64,000 nucleotides of DNA from Bacteroidota bacterium (GCA_016192075.1 JACPUU010000012.1:434001-498000); one strand, 5' to 3'. Shown: positions 43,229-52,880, numbered from the stretch's first letter. Translations and numbers: made by a program. Notes: generated by a model from the sequence alone, not told the origin.

Positions 43229-43648
43229 CTACTTGAAGAAGTTAATGTATGATTGCTCTGGTACAATGTTGATCGGCGCCGGAAATTCTGCATGCAATAC
43301 CAGCTTGTTTTCATGGTGGTGTTCCAGCATGGACAACTTTTCACGACTCATCAGAATAACGGTGGAATCTCCGTAATGGTCTGTTTTGTCAAGTATGGTA
43401 TTGCCGTTGAAATCACACTGCCAGTGTGTATCCTTTACGTCATTACTGTAAGCAATATTAATGGTTGGTACCTGAAAATAGTCATGTGCGCCGATTCCTT
43501 CAAAATCAAAAACCATGCGTAAAAAACCGCCTTCCAGGGCTAAATCTTCACTTTTAATTCCTAATGTGGCAAATGATACCTTGCCGGGCACAGGTGTAGT
43601 GAACCGTATGATCACTTCTCCCTGATTTACTTCTACAAGCAGTCCCAT
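43229..43648 (-). CDS. Hypothetical protein
   Basis: 139 residues, no signal peptide. Strand-rich, with two halves: VEVNQGEVIIRFTTPVPGKVSFATLGIKSEDLALEGG and VILMSREKLSMLEHHHENKLVLHAEFP. The HEHHHE-like LEHHHEN (about 112-118) is a His cluster that might bind metal, but nothing around it confirms this. No family recognised. It converges on dps and diverges from the DUF4268-like gene; monocistronic. Confidence 0.6.
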   Translation of the reverse strand: MGLLVEVNQGEVIIRFTTPVPGKVSFATLGIKSEDLALEGGFLRMVFDFEGIGAHDYFQVPTINIAYSNDVKDTHWQCDFNGNTILDKTDHYGDSTVILMSREKLSMLEHHHENKLVLHAEFPAPINIVPEQSYINFFK

Positions 43649-43754
43649 TTATAATTTTGTTTTGGTTAAGCCAAAGGTCTGCTATTTAATCTGCCCGAAA
43701 TATGACCTGTGTCATGCGGGCCGATAATATTGGTCAGTCCGCCTGCCAGGCATG

Positions 43755-43787
43755 TTTGCAGACAATGGGCCGGAACCATTATCTTTG
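43755..43787 (+). promoter_or_regulatory. Promoter of DUF4268-like gene
   Basis: TTTG at 43755-43758 and TATCTTTG at 43780-43787, start-to-start 25 bp, match the Bacteroidota -33/-7 consensus in both words and spacing; ATG follows 7 nt later at 43795. Confidence 0.75.
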
Positions 43788-43794
43788 TTCAATC

Positions 43795-44256
43795 ATGTAC
43801 TCTAAAGAGGAAAAGAAAAATAACAAACTGCTGTTCTGGTCAAGGCTTGAAGATCAGATGATGCATCTTAAAAATCCACACGGCACCAAGGTGAACTGGT
43901 TTAATTACAACACCAAAATCAATCACCTGTATTTTCGTATGGAGGCTGATGAAAAGGCAGTGCGCCTGTGTATTGATCTGCAGTTTCCGGATACCGGTGT
44001 GCGTGAAGTTTTTTGGGAACAGTTTGAAGAATTCAAGGATTTGCTGAATGACCGTTTCAAGGGTAAACTAATCTGGCTGAAAGAATACGAACATGACAAC
44101 GGCAAAACCATTTCACGCATTTACCTGGAAAGGGGAGAAGTGAATATTAACAATCAAAAAGACTGGGATAAAATGCATCTTTTTCTCAAGCTGAATTTTG
44201 TTAAACTGGACCAGTTCTGGGATGAATTCAGTGAGGTGTTTTTGCAACTGAAGTAG
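43795..44256 (+). CDS. DUF4268 domain protein
   Basis: 153 residues from the ATG at 43795; further upstream in-frame starts precede the promoter. The body (FWSRLEDQM, then VNWFNYNTKINHLYFRMEAD, then WLKEYEHDNGKTISRIYLE, then WDKMHLFLKLNFVKLDQFW) matches the DUF4268 pattern, a domain sometimes fused to restriction-like nuclease proteins. Here it stands alone, without catalytic motif. Cytosolic. Its 3' end abuts the 29-bp minisatellite, whose first hairpin may serve as its terminator. Confidence 0.75.
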   Translation: MYSKEEKKNNKLLFWSRLEDQMMHLKNPHGTKVNWFNYNTKINHLYFRMEADEKAVRLCIDLQFPDTGVREVFWEQFEEFKDLLNDRFKGKLIWLKEYEHDNGKTISRIYLERGEVNINNQKDWDKMHLFLKLNFVKLDQFWDEFSEVFLQLK

Positions 44257-44258
44257 TG

Positions 44259-44738
44259 CCGGTCACTTCGGCTACGCTCAGTGACCGGTTAAGTGTTGGG
44301 TTATGCTCAATGACCTGTCAAGTATTGGCTACGCTCAGTGACCGGTTTTTCCTTTCTCTTTGATCCGGGAGCCAGTACTTTCGGCTACGCTCAGTGACCG
44401 GTTAAGTGTTGGGTTATACTCAATGACCTGTCAAGTGTTGGCTACGCTCAGTGACCGGTTAAGTGTCGGGTTATGCTCAATAACCTGTCAAGTGTCGGCT
44501 GCGCTCAGTGACCGGTTTTTCCTTTCTCTTTGATCCGGGAGCCAGTAATTTCGGCTATGCTCAGTGACCGGTTAAGTGTCGGCTACGCTCAGTGACCGGT
44601 TAAGTCTCTGGGTATGCTTAGTGATTGGTCGGGAGAAATCCGTTTAATGTTCCCTTTATCCCTGAAAGGCTCTCTCTCTTCACTCAAAATGACAGCGGTT
44701 TACAAACCGGTGACCTCGGCTGCGCTCGGTCACCGGTT
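44259..44738. repeat. 28-29-bp minisatellite bounded by hairpins
   Basis: About fifteen units of 28-29 bp alternate between a GGCTACGCTCAGTGACCGGT type and a GGTTATGCTCAATGACCTGT type. A higher-order duplication repeats about 50 bp (TCCTTTCTCTTTGATCCGGG and its flanks) with a 170-bp offset (44346 and 44516). The block begins with hairpin CCGGTCACT/AGTGACCGG (44259-44288) and ends with an 11-bp perfect hairpin AACCGGTGACC/GGTCACCGGTT (44705-44738). It fills the 483-bp gap between convergent genes and has no gene of its own. Confidence 0.9.
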
Positions 44739-44739
44739 G

Positions 44740-45612
44740 CTATTGAATAATCAATGTATCAGTAAACGCGCTGTAAGCCCCAAAAATTCCAAAGCCATTT
44801 TCAACATTGGTATACACCTGCACCGGTTGTGCAAATGGGTCGCCCTGTGTCTCCTGGTATTTGGAATGGGATACGCTGTACTTGAAATAATCTTCACTCA
44901 CGCTGCGCAAGCCAATGGCCACCACAACAGAATCAGCATCATCAATATCCTGTTCTGCCGTGAATGAACAGGTTGAACCATTAAAACTGGCATCTGAAAA
45001 AAGAAAAATAGAGCCCCATTTGGTTCCGTCCACATCAGCTGATCCATTCTGTGTAAAAATTTCAGATGTTGAATAATAAGTGTCTTCGTAATAGTAGACT
45101 TCACCTGTTAAATCATCTACGTAAATAACCATTTTAGTGAGGGTCAGTGCATAGTAATTGGTTACGGCCGGGTCATCGTTAAACTTAATTTCGTAAGACA
45201 TGCGGTCTGACTTGCGCAGTGTATCAACTGAAGTGACTGAGATAACTGCGGGGGTATTGGTTTCAGCAGATACATCTGTGAGACCGCTGCTTGAAACCTT
45301 GATCCGGTAAGTCATACCAGCTACAGGCAAATAGCCGGGCACTTTGTAAACGCCATTTGATTCATGCACAAAATCACCCAGAAAGTTGTCGTTGCCATCG
45401 TAGAGTTTTGCCGTTGCCTCAGTCAGATTTGGCAGCGTCCCTTCATACAACACGTCACGGCTTTCACTCAGGTTTACAGCAATAGTATCACCGGCAGCAA
45501 AAATTCCGTTCACCACAATGCGCGGTGCAATTTCTTCCTGTTCAAGCGGAATTTCTTTTTCGCAGGAAAAAAGGAGGCTGCTGAGCGCGAGAAAAAAAAG
45601 TACTTTTTGCAT
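44740..45612 (-). CDS. DUF4249 family lipoprotein
   Basis: 290 residues. Lipoprotein signal with lipobox SLLFSCEKE (Cys17). The remainder (IPLEQEEIAPRIVVNGIFAAGDTIAVNLSESRDVL, later YRIKVSS and FKYSVSHSKYQETQGDPFAQPVQVYTNVENGFGIFGAY) follows the DUF4249 family, outer-membrane lipoproteins almost always encoded next to a TonB-dependent receptor, as here (2-nt gap). They probably cap or assist the receptor like SusD proteins, although the fold differs. Cargo unknown. Confidence 0.85.
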   Translation of the reverse strand: MQKVLFFLALSSLLFSCEKEIPLEQEEIAPRIVVNGIFAAGDTIAVNLSESRDVLYEGTLPNLTEATAKLYDGNDNFLGDFVHESNGVYKVPGYLPVAGMTYRIKVSSSGLTDVSAETNTPAVISVTSVDTLRKSDRMSYEIKFNDDPAVTNYYALTLTKMVIYVDDLTGEVYYYEDTYYSTSEIFTQNGSADVDGTKWGSIFLFSDASFNGSTCSFTAEQDIDDADSVVVAIGLRSVSEDYFKYSVSHSKYQETQGDPFAQPVQVYTNVENGFGIFGAYSAFTDTLIIQ

Positions 45613-45614
45613 GA

Positions 45615-47975
45615 TTAAAATTTGAAACTGTAATTAATGGATGGAATAATAGGGAAAAGGCTAACCTGTTTCAAAACCTTTTTATCACTGTTTTTAAGAT
45701 ACCCAAATTCCAGGTAAAATGGGTTCTGACGGTTGTAGGCATTGTACAAACCAAAACTCCAGGTCGCTTGTCCCCATTTCTTTTCTTTGTGAATATTTAC
45801 GCCAATGTCTAAACGATGATAAGAGGGCATGCGGTAATTGTTTCGTCCATCCACATGTTCTACCGTAGATGAGAAATAATTCTGATCTTCCAGTGCGTTG
45901 TATTGCTGCAAAGCAAGTGTCACGGCATTACCCGTAGCATACACCCACACCACACCAATGTCTATTTTATCATTGAATTTGTGTGTGACAACCACACTGA
46001 TGTTGTGACGGCTGTCATAACGATACGGGAAGATATTTCCGTTGTTCAGGTTATCAAACTGGCGGTTGGTCCATGAAAGGGTATAACCAATCCAGCCGGT
46101 AGTTTTGCCGGTGCGTTTTTCAAAGAGCACTTCAAGTCCGTAACTGTACCCTTTGCCCACTTCAACCAGTTTTTCCCAGTCGTTTGACGTATCAAAAAAG
46201 CTGGCGCCTTCTTTATATTCAATCAGGTTGTTCATTTGTTTGTAATAGGCTTCAGCACCAATCCGGTAGCCGGCTTTTAACTCACGGGTGTAACCAACAG
46301 CATACTGATCACCAATTTGAAAAGGAATGGTATCGGTAGCCGGTACCCACAAATCAGTCGGTAATCCAATGGTTGTATTGGTTAGCAAATGAAGGTATTG
46401 TGCCATGTGACTGTATGAAACTTTTAAGCTTGATTTTTCATCGAGCAGAAAATTAAACGCAGCGCGGGGTTGTAATGCATTGTAGTATTTATCTCTCACA
46501 ATAAAGTTTGAAAAATGAACCCCCAGGTTTGCCATAATACGTTTACTGATTTTAAAATCATCCTGTATAAAACCGTAAAATTCATGGGCATACGTGCGCT
46601 TTCCGCCAAAAACGGTATCGGTGGTGGCACCGTTGTTATCGTATTTAAACTGGTTAACCCCGGGTTTAAATGTATGGTAGATTTCACCTACACCAAATTC
46701 CACTTTATGATTGGGGTTAGGGTAGTATGAAAAGTGTACGTTGCCTCCCCAGTCTGTAATTCCAGACAAATAATCAAACGAATAATTCTGGTCCGGGGTG
46801 TCCTTTTTTCCATCTTCGTATACGGTCATTCCAAAACCGGTTTTAAACCGGTAATCACTGAAGTTGAGTGTAGTATTGGCAAATAGTTTGGGTGAAAACT
46901 GGTGATTCCACCGCAGGGCCATAATTTTGTTTCCCCAGCTGAGTCCGCCATTTGATTCTTCATAATACGTTTTGGCGTTGTCTACATAATCATAGGTGCT
47001 GTTTACGTAAAACTTGTCATCGCCTAAGTAGGCACTGAAATAAATACGGTTTTTGTCATTGATGATGTGATTGATTTTTGCGTTTACATCGTAGAAATAA
47101 TAGCCGCCGGTAACCTTGTCATTCCCCGTGTTTTTGGCATTGGCCAATTTAATGAACGGCTTGGCAAGCAGGTCAATATAGGTTCGGCGGGCTGATATCA
47201 TAAACGATGTTTTGTCTTTGATAATAGGCCCGTTCAACATCAGTTTGGAAGAGATAATACCGACTGAACCTTCACCGTGCAGTTTTTTCATGTCTCCCTC
47301 TTTCATGCGGATATCGATCACAGAAGAAATGCGGCCGCCGTATTCAGCCGGAAAGCCGCCTTTTACAATTTTTACATTGTTAATAGCATCGGCATTAAAA
47401 ACAGAGAAGAAGCCAAACAGGTGGTTGGCATTGTAAATGGGCACACCATCCAGCAGAATCAGGTTTTGATCAGGCCCGCCACCGCGGACGTAAATACCGC
47501 TCGATCCCTCACTGCCGGCTTTAATTCCAGGCAAAAGCTGGGCTGTTTTGATGACATCAATTTCTCCCAGCAAAACAGGCAATGATTTTACCTTGGACAT
47601 GGGCAGTTCAGTGGTGCTCATTTCAGTAGACTCATGCTGTTTTACTTCACCGGTGACGAGTACTTCGCTGAGCATACCTGCCGGTTTCAGTTCCAGGTTC
47701 AGGCTCACGTTGGCATCAAGCGTAACCTGCATTTTAGACGGTTCTTTCCCCACAAAACTGAATACTACCTCATGCACCCCTTGAGGGAGTGTGAGGCTGT
47801 AAAAACCATAAGTATTGGCAATGGCACCAACACTGAGAGCCGGAACAAATACGCGGGCCCCAATCAGGGCTTCACCGGTCTCAGCATCTTTAACATAGCC
47901 TGAAACGGTGTATTTGGTTTGCGCAGCAGCGAATAGTGAAGTTAGTGAGAGGAGGGTAAAGAGAATCAGTTTCAT
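45615..47975 (-). CDS. TonB-dependent receptor with carboxypeptidase-like N-domain
   Basis: 786 residues. Signal peptide (1-18), a CarboxypepD_reg-like domain (about 22-105; VSGYVKDAETGEALIGARVFV), a plug (about 120-225; LPGIKAGSEGSSGIYVRGGGPDQNLILLDGVPIYN) and a large 22-strand barrel ending in INYSFKF with terminal Phe. It moves a large or scarce substrate across the outer membrane using TonB energy. It is not the SusC class (no long SusC signature or SusD partner); the partner is the DUF4249 lipoprotein. No regulatory site could be recognised upstream. Confidence 0.9.
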   Translation of the reverse strand: MKLILFTLLSLTSLFAAAQTKYTVSGYVKDAETGEALIGARVFVPALSVGAIANTYGFYSLTLPQGVHEVVFSFVGKEPSKMQVTLDANVSLNLELKPAGMLSEVLVTGEVKQHESTEMSTTELPMSKVKSLPVLLGEIDVIKTAQLLPGIKAGSEGSSGIYVRGGGPDQNLILLDGVPIYNANHLFGFFSVFNADAINNVKIVKGGFPAEYGGRISSVIDIRMKEGDMKKLHGEGSVGIISSKLMLNGPIIKDKTSFMISARRTYIDLLAKPFIKLANAKNTGNDKVTGGYYFYDVNAKINHIINDKNRIYFSAYLGDDKFYVNSTYDYVDNAKTYYEESNGGLSWGNKIMALRWNHQFSPKLFANTTLNFSDYRFKTGFGMTVYEDGKKDTPDQNYSFDYLSGITDWGGNVHFSYYPNPNHKVEFGVGEIYHTFKPGVNQFKYDNNGATTDTVFGGKRTYAHEFYGFIQDDFKISKRIMANLGVHFSNFIVRDKYYNALQPRAAFNFLLDEKSSLKVSYSHMAQYLHLLTNTTIGLPTDLWVPATDTIPFQIGDQYAVGYTRELKAGYRIGAEAYYKQMNNLIEYKEGASFFDTSNDWEKLVEVGKGYSYGLEVLFEKRTGKTTGWIGYTLSWTNRQFDNLNNGNIFPYRYDSRHNISVVVTHKFNDKIDIGVVWVYATGNAVTLALQQYNALEDQNYFSSTVEHVDGRNNYRMPSYHRLDIGVNIHKEKKWGQATWSFGLYNAYNRQNPFYLEFGYLKNSDKKVLKQVSLFPIIPSINYSFKF

Positions 47976-48064
47976 TAATAATCAAGAGAGGGATGGGTGA
48001 GGGTATAACTTAATGTGTTTGATTTTATTGTGTGACGGACCAGATTCAGTAAAGTTACAGCGGC

Positions 48065-48093
48065 AAAAAAAAAAGAGACCGAAGTCTCTTTTT
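48065..48093 (-). terminator. Terminator of GAPDH gene
   Basis: AAAAGAGAC (48071-48079), loop CGAA, GTCTCTTTT (48084-48092) pair perfectly. On the minus strand a T run (A run 48065-48074) follows, 22 nt after the GAPDH stop. May also work for + strand readthrough. Confidence 0.85.
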
Positions 48094-48114
48094 CCCTGTA
48101 ATCAGGCGTATTGA

Positions 48115-49566
48115 TTAATAGTAAATCAGTCGTCTTACCTTGGCAATGTGTTTGGCCAGGCGAATAACCTGTTTGGTATAACCAAATTCGTTGTCATACC
48201 AGGAGTAAAGCACAACGCCTTTGCTGTCTGGTGAAACCAGGGTAGCCTGCGCGTCAAATACTGAACAGCAGGTGTTTCCAATAATATCACTCGAAACCAG
48301 TTCAGGATCTACTGAATAATAAATCTGGTTAACCAGGTTACCGTTTAATGCTGCTTTTTTAACAATGGCATTCACCTCTTCAACCGTTGTTGTGGTATTC
48401 AGGGTTAACTGCAGAATAGCCAGTGATCCGTTTGGTGTTGGTACACGCACAGCATTGGCGGTTAATTTATCAGCCAGTTCAGGAATTACTTTGGTTACAG
48501 CACTGCCGGCACCGGTTGATGTAATAACCATGTTAATAGCAGCTGAGCGTCCGCGGCGCGGTTTTTTGTGAAAGTTGTCCAGCAGGTTCTGATCGTTGGT
48601 ATAGGCGTGAACGGTTTCAATGTGTCCTTTTTCAATGCCGTAATTGTCATTGATCACTTTCAGAATAGGTGTGATGGCATTGGTGGTGCATGATGCTGCG
48701 CAGAAAATGTTTTCACCTTCAATGTCCAGGTCAAAATGGTTGATACCGTATACAATGTTAGGAATTCCTTTACCAGGGGCGGTGAGGAGTACTTTGCTCA
48801 CACCTTTTGCTTTCAGGTGACGTGACAGACTTTCACGATCAGTAAACGCACCGGTATTATCAATAACCAGCGCATCTTTAATACCGTGTTTGGTATAGTC
48901 AATATCTTCAGGATTAGAAGCGGCAATCATTTTTACAATTTGCCCGTTCAATATCAGGGCACTGTTTTCATGATCTACTTTTACTGTTCCCTTGAAAGAT
49001 CCATGCACTGAGTCCTGGCTCAGCAGGGCTGCACGTTTGGTAATTTCATCTTTGGAAGAACTGCGGGTAACAATGGCTTTTAAACGGAGCTGCTGACCTT
49101 TGCCTGCTTGTTTGATCAACTCGCGCGCTGCCAGACGACCAATACGGCCGAAACCATATAACACCACATCACGCGGTTCAATATTAAAATCACGGTTGTC
49201 TACCAAACCGCCCAATTTGTTTTTGAGAAAATCGGTTTTTGAGGCAAATTTGTCTCCTTCCTGAATCCACTCATACGCCAAACGGCCAATGTCAATCTTT
49301 GCAGGAGAAAGCTCCATGCCAAACAACACTTCAGCCAGGTGAGCAGTGGTGGTAATGAAGATTTTTTTGCCTACTACCTTTTCAGCGTAGTTGTGCAGGT
49401 TAATGATTTCAGAGGTTGTAATATCCAGCAGGTGATTGCGGAACAATACTAACTCAACGCCCTTTGAATAGAGGAGTTCACCTACATAGTTTGCCAGCTT
49501 TACAGCTGCTTTTTCATTGTCAATGTAATTCTGAAGTTCTTTTTCGTAACCTACGGCCGATTCCAT
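48115..49566 (-). CDS. gap: Glyceraldehyde-3-phosphate dehydrogenase, long form
   Basis: 483 residues from the ATG at 49566 (MESAVGYEKEL); an earlier in-frame ATG would read through the promoter element. The N-terminal extension of about 130 helical residues is typical of the long GAPDH of Bacteroidota and other groups. Then come the NAD fold YGFGRIGRLAAREL (about 137-150), the catalytic Cys in ASCTTNAITP (about 300-309), and the GYTKQVIRL end. It oxidises glyceraldehyde-3-phosphate with phosphate and NAD(P) in glycolysis or gluconeogenesis. Monocistronic, with a promoter at 49615-49608 and a strong terminator. Confidence 0.93.
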   Translation of the reverse strand: MESAVGYEKELQNYIDNEKAAVKLANYVGELLYSKGVELVLFRNHLLDITTSEIINLHNYAEKVVGKKIFITTTAHLAEVLFGMELSPAKIDIGRLAYEWIQEGDKFASKTDFLKNKLGGLVDNRDFNIEPRDVVLYGFGRIGRLAARELIKQAGKGQQLRLKAIVTRSSSKDEITKRAALLSQDSVHGSFKGTVKVDHENSALILNGQIVKMIAASNPEDIDYTKHGIKDALVIDNTGAFTDRESLSRHLKAKGVSKVLLTAPGKGIPNIVYGINHFDLDIEGENIFCAASCTTNAITPILKVINDNYGIEKGHIETVHAYTNDQNLLDNFHKKPRRGRSAAINMVITSTGAGSAVTKVIPELADKLTANAVRVPTPNGSLAILQLTLNTTTTVEEVNAIVKKAALNGNLVNQIYYSVDPELVSSDIIGNTCCSVFDAQATLVSPDSKGVVLYSWYDNEFGYTKQVIRLAKHIAKVRRLIYY

Positions 49567-49607
49567 GTTTTTGTTTTTTGATCCCCGGGTGGGGGAAATT
49601 AATGGCG

Positions 49608-49615
49608 CAAAATTA
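49608..49615 (-). promoter_or_regulatory. -7 element of GAPDH gene (TAATTTTG)
   Basis: TAnnTTTG match on the minus strand, 41 nt before the ATG at 49566. Confidence 0.5.
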
Positions 49616-49758
49616 CATCGGAAAATGCGAATTAAAACATGAGTTTGCTCACAATTTTTCAAGTGATATTGACAAGCTAACGTGCCGTGCTGAAATATCA
49701 GAAACCCATAAAGCGGCTCAAAAAAGAATAAGTCGCTCCGTAAAAGGGATTTAGTGGC

Positions 49759-49790
49759 AAAAAAAAAGCCCCGGACAAACCGGGGCTTTC
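49759..49790 (-). terminator. Terminator of rpoD
   Basis: Perfect 10-bp arms AAAGCCCCGG (49765-49774) and CCGGGGCTTT (49780-49789), loop ACAAA, followed on the minus strand by a T run (A run 49759-49767). Lies 9 nt past the rpoD stop. Confidence 0.92.
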
Positions 49791-49797
49791 TGAGTTT

Positions 49798-50664
49798 TTA
49801 TCCTAAATAAGCTTTCAGCAATTTGTTGCGTGATGTGTGACGCAGCCTGCGAATGGCTTTTTCTTTAATCTGGCGCACGCGTTCGCGGGTCAGGTTAAAT
49901 TTAGCGCCAATCTCTTCGAGTGTCAGGCCGTGGTTCATGCCAATACCAAAGAACAGGCGGATAATTTCACGTTCTTTATCTGTTAAAGTAGATAAGGAGC
50001 GCTCAATTTCTTTCTGCAATGATTCGGCCATCAGCAAACGATCTGCTTTTGGTGAGTCACTGTTAGCCATAACGTCCATCAGTGTTCCGCCGTCTTCAGA
50101 AGAAGAGAGGGGAGCATCCATAGACACGTGGCGACCGGCAACTTTTAAGCTTTCTTTAATTTTATCTTCCGGCACCTCCAGTACTTCTGCAAGTTCTTCA
50201 GCACTTGGGGCACGTTCATATTCCTGCTCCAGTTTAGAGAAAGCCTTGTTGATTTTATTCAATGATCCTACCTGGTTTAATGGAAGGCGAACAATACGTG
50301 CCTGTTCAGCCAACGCCTGAAGAATAGACTGGCGAATCCACCATACCGCGTATGAAATGAATTTGAAACCACGGGTTTCATCAAATTTCTGAGCAGCTTT
50401 AATTAATCCTAAATTTCCTTCGTTGATCAAATCTGGCAGGGTTAATCCCTGGTTTTGATATTGTTTTGCTACTGAAACCACGAAACGAAGATTCGCACGT
50501 GTCAGTTTTTCAAGGGCTTTTTGATCTCCCTGTTTAATCCTCTTCGCTAATTCAACCTCAATCTCAGCCGTGATAAGTTCTTCTTTTCCAATATCCTGAA
50601 GATATTTATCTAAAGATTGACTTTCGCGATTGGTGATGGATTTGGTGATTTTTAACTGCCTCAT
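49798..50664 (-). CDS. rpoD: Primary sigma factor RpoD
   Basis: 288 residues, the short primary sigma of Bacteroidota, lacking the long N-terminal region 1.1 and the non-conserved insert. Region 1.2 ([16 protein letters not shown]), region 2 ([47 protein letters not shown]), region 3 (about 135-200) and region 4.2 helix-turn-helix ([28 protein letters not shown]) are all present. It directs RNA polymerase to TAnnTTTG promoters such as those marked here. Monocistronic with a -7 TAAGTTTG upstream and a strong terminator downstream. Confidence 0.97.
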   Translation of the reverse strand: MRQLKITKSITNRESQSLDKYLQDIGKEELITAEIEVELAKRIKQGDQKALEKLTRANLRFVVSVAKQYQNQGLTLPDLINEGNLGLIKAAQKFDETRGFKFISYAVWWIRQSILQALAEQARIVRLPLNQVGSLNKINKAFSKLEQEYERAPSAEELAEVLEVPEDKIKESLKVAGRHVSMDAPLSSSEDGGTLMDVMANSDSPKADRLLMAESLQKEIERSLSTLTDKEREIIRLFFGIGMNHGLTLEEIGAKFNLTRERVRQIKEKAIRRLRHTSRNKLLKAYLG

Positions 50665-51017
50665 TCTTATAGGTCCCTTTCTTTTAGATTTAACAATGTG
50701 GATGCAAACTTACGTCATTTTAGTCCTCGTGTCAAGAGCAAAATTCAACTTAAAACGATAAAATTCACATACCCCAATTATAACTGCCTTTTGACACAAA
50801 AGGTTACGGTTGGTCCGTAATTTATTTTACTGTATAATGTTATAAACGTATAGAAGTAACTTTCATTACAGGTTTTGGTGTTAAGTATTGTTAATGCGTT
50901 TGTGTTTTTTGAAAGCATTGGATTGAAATGTTGGTTTGGGGATTAACTCAAACAGATTTCTCCCGTTGGTCGAAATGACGTTTGTCAGGATGCTGAACAG
51001 GCTTACACCAGTGCCTT
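50665..51017. other. 353-bp gene-free region upstream of rpoD
   Basis: It carries the rpoD promoter near its left end. The middle is AT-rich. Near 50960-50985 CAGATTTCTCCCGTTGGTCGAAATGACG resembles repeat words scattered between Bacteroidota genes. No coding potential seen. Confidence 0.6.
50705..50736 (-). promoter_or_regulatory. Promoter of rpoD
   Basis: TAAGTTTG on the minus strand (50712-50705) matches the -7 consensus; CTTG at 50736-50733, one base off TTTG, is 24 bp upstream. ATG is at 50664. Confidence 0.55.
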
Positions 51018-52238
51018 CTACGCCTTTTGTGATACGTAATCAGCCAGGTAAGCAAAATCAGGCATCAGGTTGCCGCTGAGATCTGTTTCGCTGGCGCGTT
51101 CAATCACACGATCCGGGTCAGGCCCAAAAAGATGAGGCAGCACGCGGTTGATCAAATCATTGCCATAGTCAACCGATGCGTCTTTGGGCAATTCACAAGG
51201 CAGGTTGTCTACCGCTACAACACCAATACATTCTGGGTTCATAAAATCACCCTCTTCACCGGTATGCGGGTTGTAACCATAATGGGGCTCAGCAATGGTT
51301 GACGGGCGAATGGTAGATGCAATGGGTCCGTCGATGTCGCAGGAAATATCAGCAATAACCGTTGTTTTGCATTCTTTTGCCGCCAGGTTCTGTTGGGTGA
51401 CAATTACCGGCGATGATGAACTCCAGTAATGGCATGGAATATACATGTGTGCTACTTTCAGGTAGCGGTTAAAGGTTGAAATGTAACCTGCCCCGCTTTT
51501 GTGAAACGCTGCCGAATCAAAGGCTGAGCCGTCTGCTTTGGCATAATAATCGGGTGCATCCAATTGGGTGAATACAGGATTGTTAAATTGTTGGTTCAGA
51601 AAATCAGCCGGACTTACTTCTTGCAAGCCAATGCGTTCAATAATTTCACGTGCACCGCCGCCAACACGACCCGAACCTGTCAATACAATTTTGGTATCAG
51701 CCGGTAATTTGATTTTGGCAAGTTCAGCTTCCATCTCTTTACGGTCAGCACACAAATGAGCAGGTTTTAAGGTATACAGGTTGTGCTTTTTGCCATAGGC
51801 CAGAAAACCGTTGTAACAGCCCACAATACCTGCATAACGGCCAAAACCAATAATGCGGTGTTTGTTTTTATCGGTGAGGGTTTCGTAATCAATGAGCTGA
51901 ATTTTTTTCTCCAGCACCGCTTGCAGTAACCTGCGATTATAGGGCTGCTTTTTAAAGGTGTGCGAAAAGAAAAAGTATTTTTTGTTTGGAATCAGGTAGT
52001 CGGTTTTGACCTCTTTGACTCCCATTAAAATATCTGCCTCTGTTGCCTTGTCTACCAGCCTGATTCCGGCAGCGGCATATTCTTCATCTTTATACGAGCG
52101 GATATCGCTGCGCTCCACAATTACTTCCACATTCGGAAAACGTTTCATCACTTCAACACACTGCAATGGCGTAAGTGGCACCCTTTTGTCTGGCGGTGTC
52201 TTCGTTTCTTTGATGACGCCTAGAATTGTTTTGGACAT
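51018..52238 (-). CDS. NAD(P)-dependent dehydrogenase, saccharopine/alanine dehydrogenase type
   Basis: 406 residues. The N-terminus IKETKTPPDKRVPLTP (about 9-24) is the AlaDh/PNT N-domain signature with the substrate-binding Arg and Lys; DILMGVKEVKTD, KKYFFFSHTFKKQPYN follow; the Rossmann motif is LTGSGRVGGGA (about 185-195). The C-terminal domain (TTVIADISCDIDGPIASTIRPSTIAEPHYGY) is closest to lysine-forming saccharopine dehydrogenase (Lys1) homologues in Bacteroidota. It thus probably handles an amino-acid adduct with NAD. No other lysine-pathway gene lies nearby. A TACTTTTG -7 match is at 52271-52264. Confidence 0.8.
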   Translation of the reverse strand: MSKTILGVIKETKTPPDKRVPLTPLQCVEVMKRFPNVEVIVERSDIRSYKDEEYAAAGIRLVDKATEADILMGVKEVKTDYLIPNKKYFFFSHTFKKQPYNRRLLQAVLEKKIQLIDYETLTDKNKHRIIGFGRYAGIVGCYNGFLAYGKKHNLYTLKPAHLCADRKEMEAELAKIKLPADTKIVLTGSGRVGGGAREIIERIGLQEVSPADFLNQQFNNPVFTQLDAPDYYAKADGSAFDSAAFHKSGAGYISTFNRYLKVAHMYIPCHYWSSSSPVIVTQQNLAAKECKTTVIADISCDIDGPIASTIRPSTIAEPHYGYNPHTGEEGDFMNPECIGVVAVDNLPCELPKDASVDYGNDLINRVLPHLFGPDPDRVIERASETDLSGNLMPDFAYLADYVSQKA

Positions 52239-52351
52239 GATGAGATAAAATAGTTCGGGTGCGCAAAAGTAGTAATTTAAAAACGGATTTTAATGGAACA
52301 AGCACCTGTTTCTAAACAAGTTTTTAGCCATTCGTTGTGCATTACGCCAGA

Positions 52352-52726
52352 TCACTTATTCATCAGGTAATACAGGGGGCGTATGGTGTAATATGATAGC
52401 TGTGTCTCATTCAGACTATTACCGTCCTTGTCTGTTGAGCTACCAACCTTGTTTTTAAAATCAACAAATACCTTGCAGCAATGGTGGGCAACCGCCAGTT
52501 TTTTCATTTTCTGCAGAATTTTGGTGCTTAGCTGCTCAATGGTTTCAATGCCTGTTACCTTCAGAAAGCTACCAACACCAATTACCACGTGGTTTTCAGG
52601 AAAAACATCCCCGGTAATTACCTGTATTTCGTTGGTTTTACACCATTCTGTTTTGGCAAATGGCACCTGTGCTGCCAAACCTGCCGGCAGACTCATGAGA
52701 ATGAAGCAAAGCAGAACAATTTTCAT
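52352..52726 (-). CDS. Hypothetical exported protein
   Basis: 124 residues. Signal peptide MKIVLLCFILMSLPAGLAAQ, then a domain with an alternating strand-helix pattern (VVIGVGSFLKVTGIETIEQLSTKILQKMKKLAVAHHCCKVFVDF), Cys pair CC near 81. It could be a small sensor or binding domain; no family recognised. Stands alone between divergent flavodoxin and the upstream dehydrogenase gene. Periplasmic by inference. Confidence 0.6.
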   Translation of the reverse strand: MKIVLLCFILMSLPAGLAAQVPFAKTEWCKTNEIQVITGDVFPENHVVIGVGSFLKVTGIETIEQLSTKILQKMKKLAVAHHCCKVFVDFKNKVGSSTDKDGNSLNETQLSYYTIRPLYYLMNK

Positions 52727-52880
52727 ACAAAACAGATTGCTGTATCAAAGGTACCACTAATTCATCGTATATAGCGCTTTTAACAGCCGGCTATATCCAA
52801 CAAAATCAACCACATCGCTGACACCGGTCATTTTCAGGCAAGGTGTATGCGCCTATCTTTAATGAAAGCAAAATCAGGTT

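Noticed and set aside
44259-44738. CRISPR array
   Set aside because: Units are contiguous 28-29-bp repeats with no unique spacers and no cas genes.
44614-44967. 117-residue + strand frame across the minisatellite end
   Set aside because: Overlaps the DUF4249 gene antisense and starts inside repeats.
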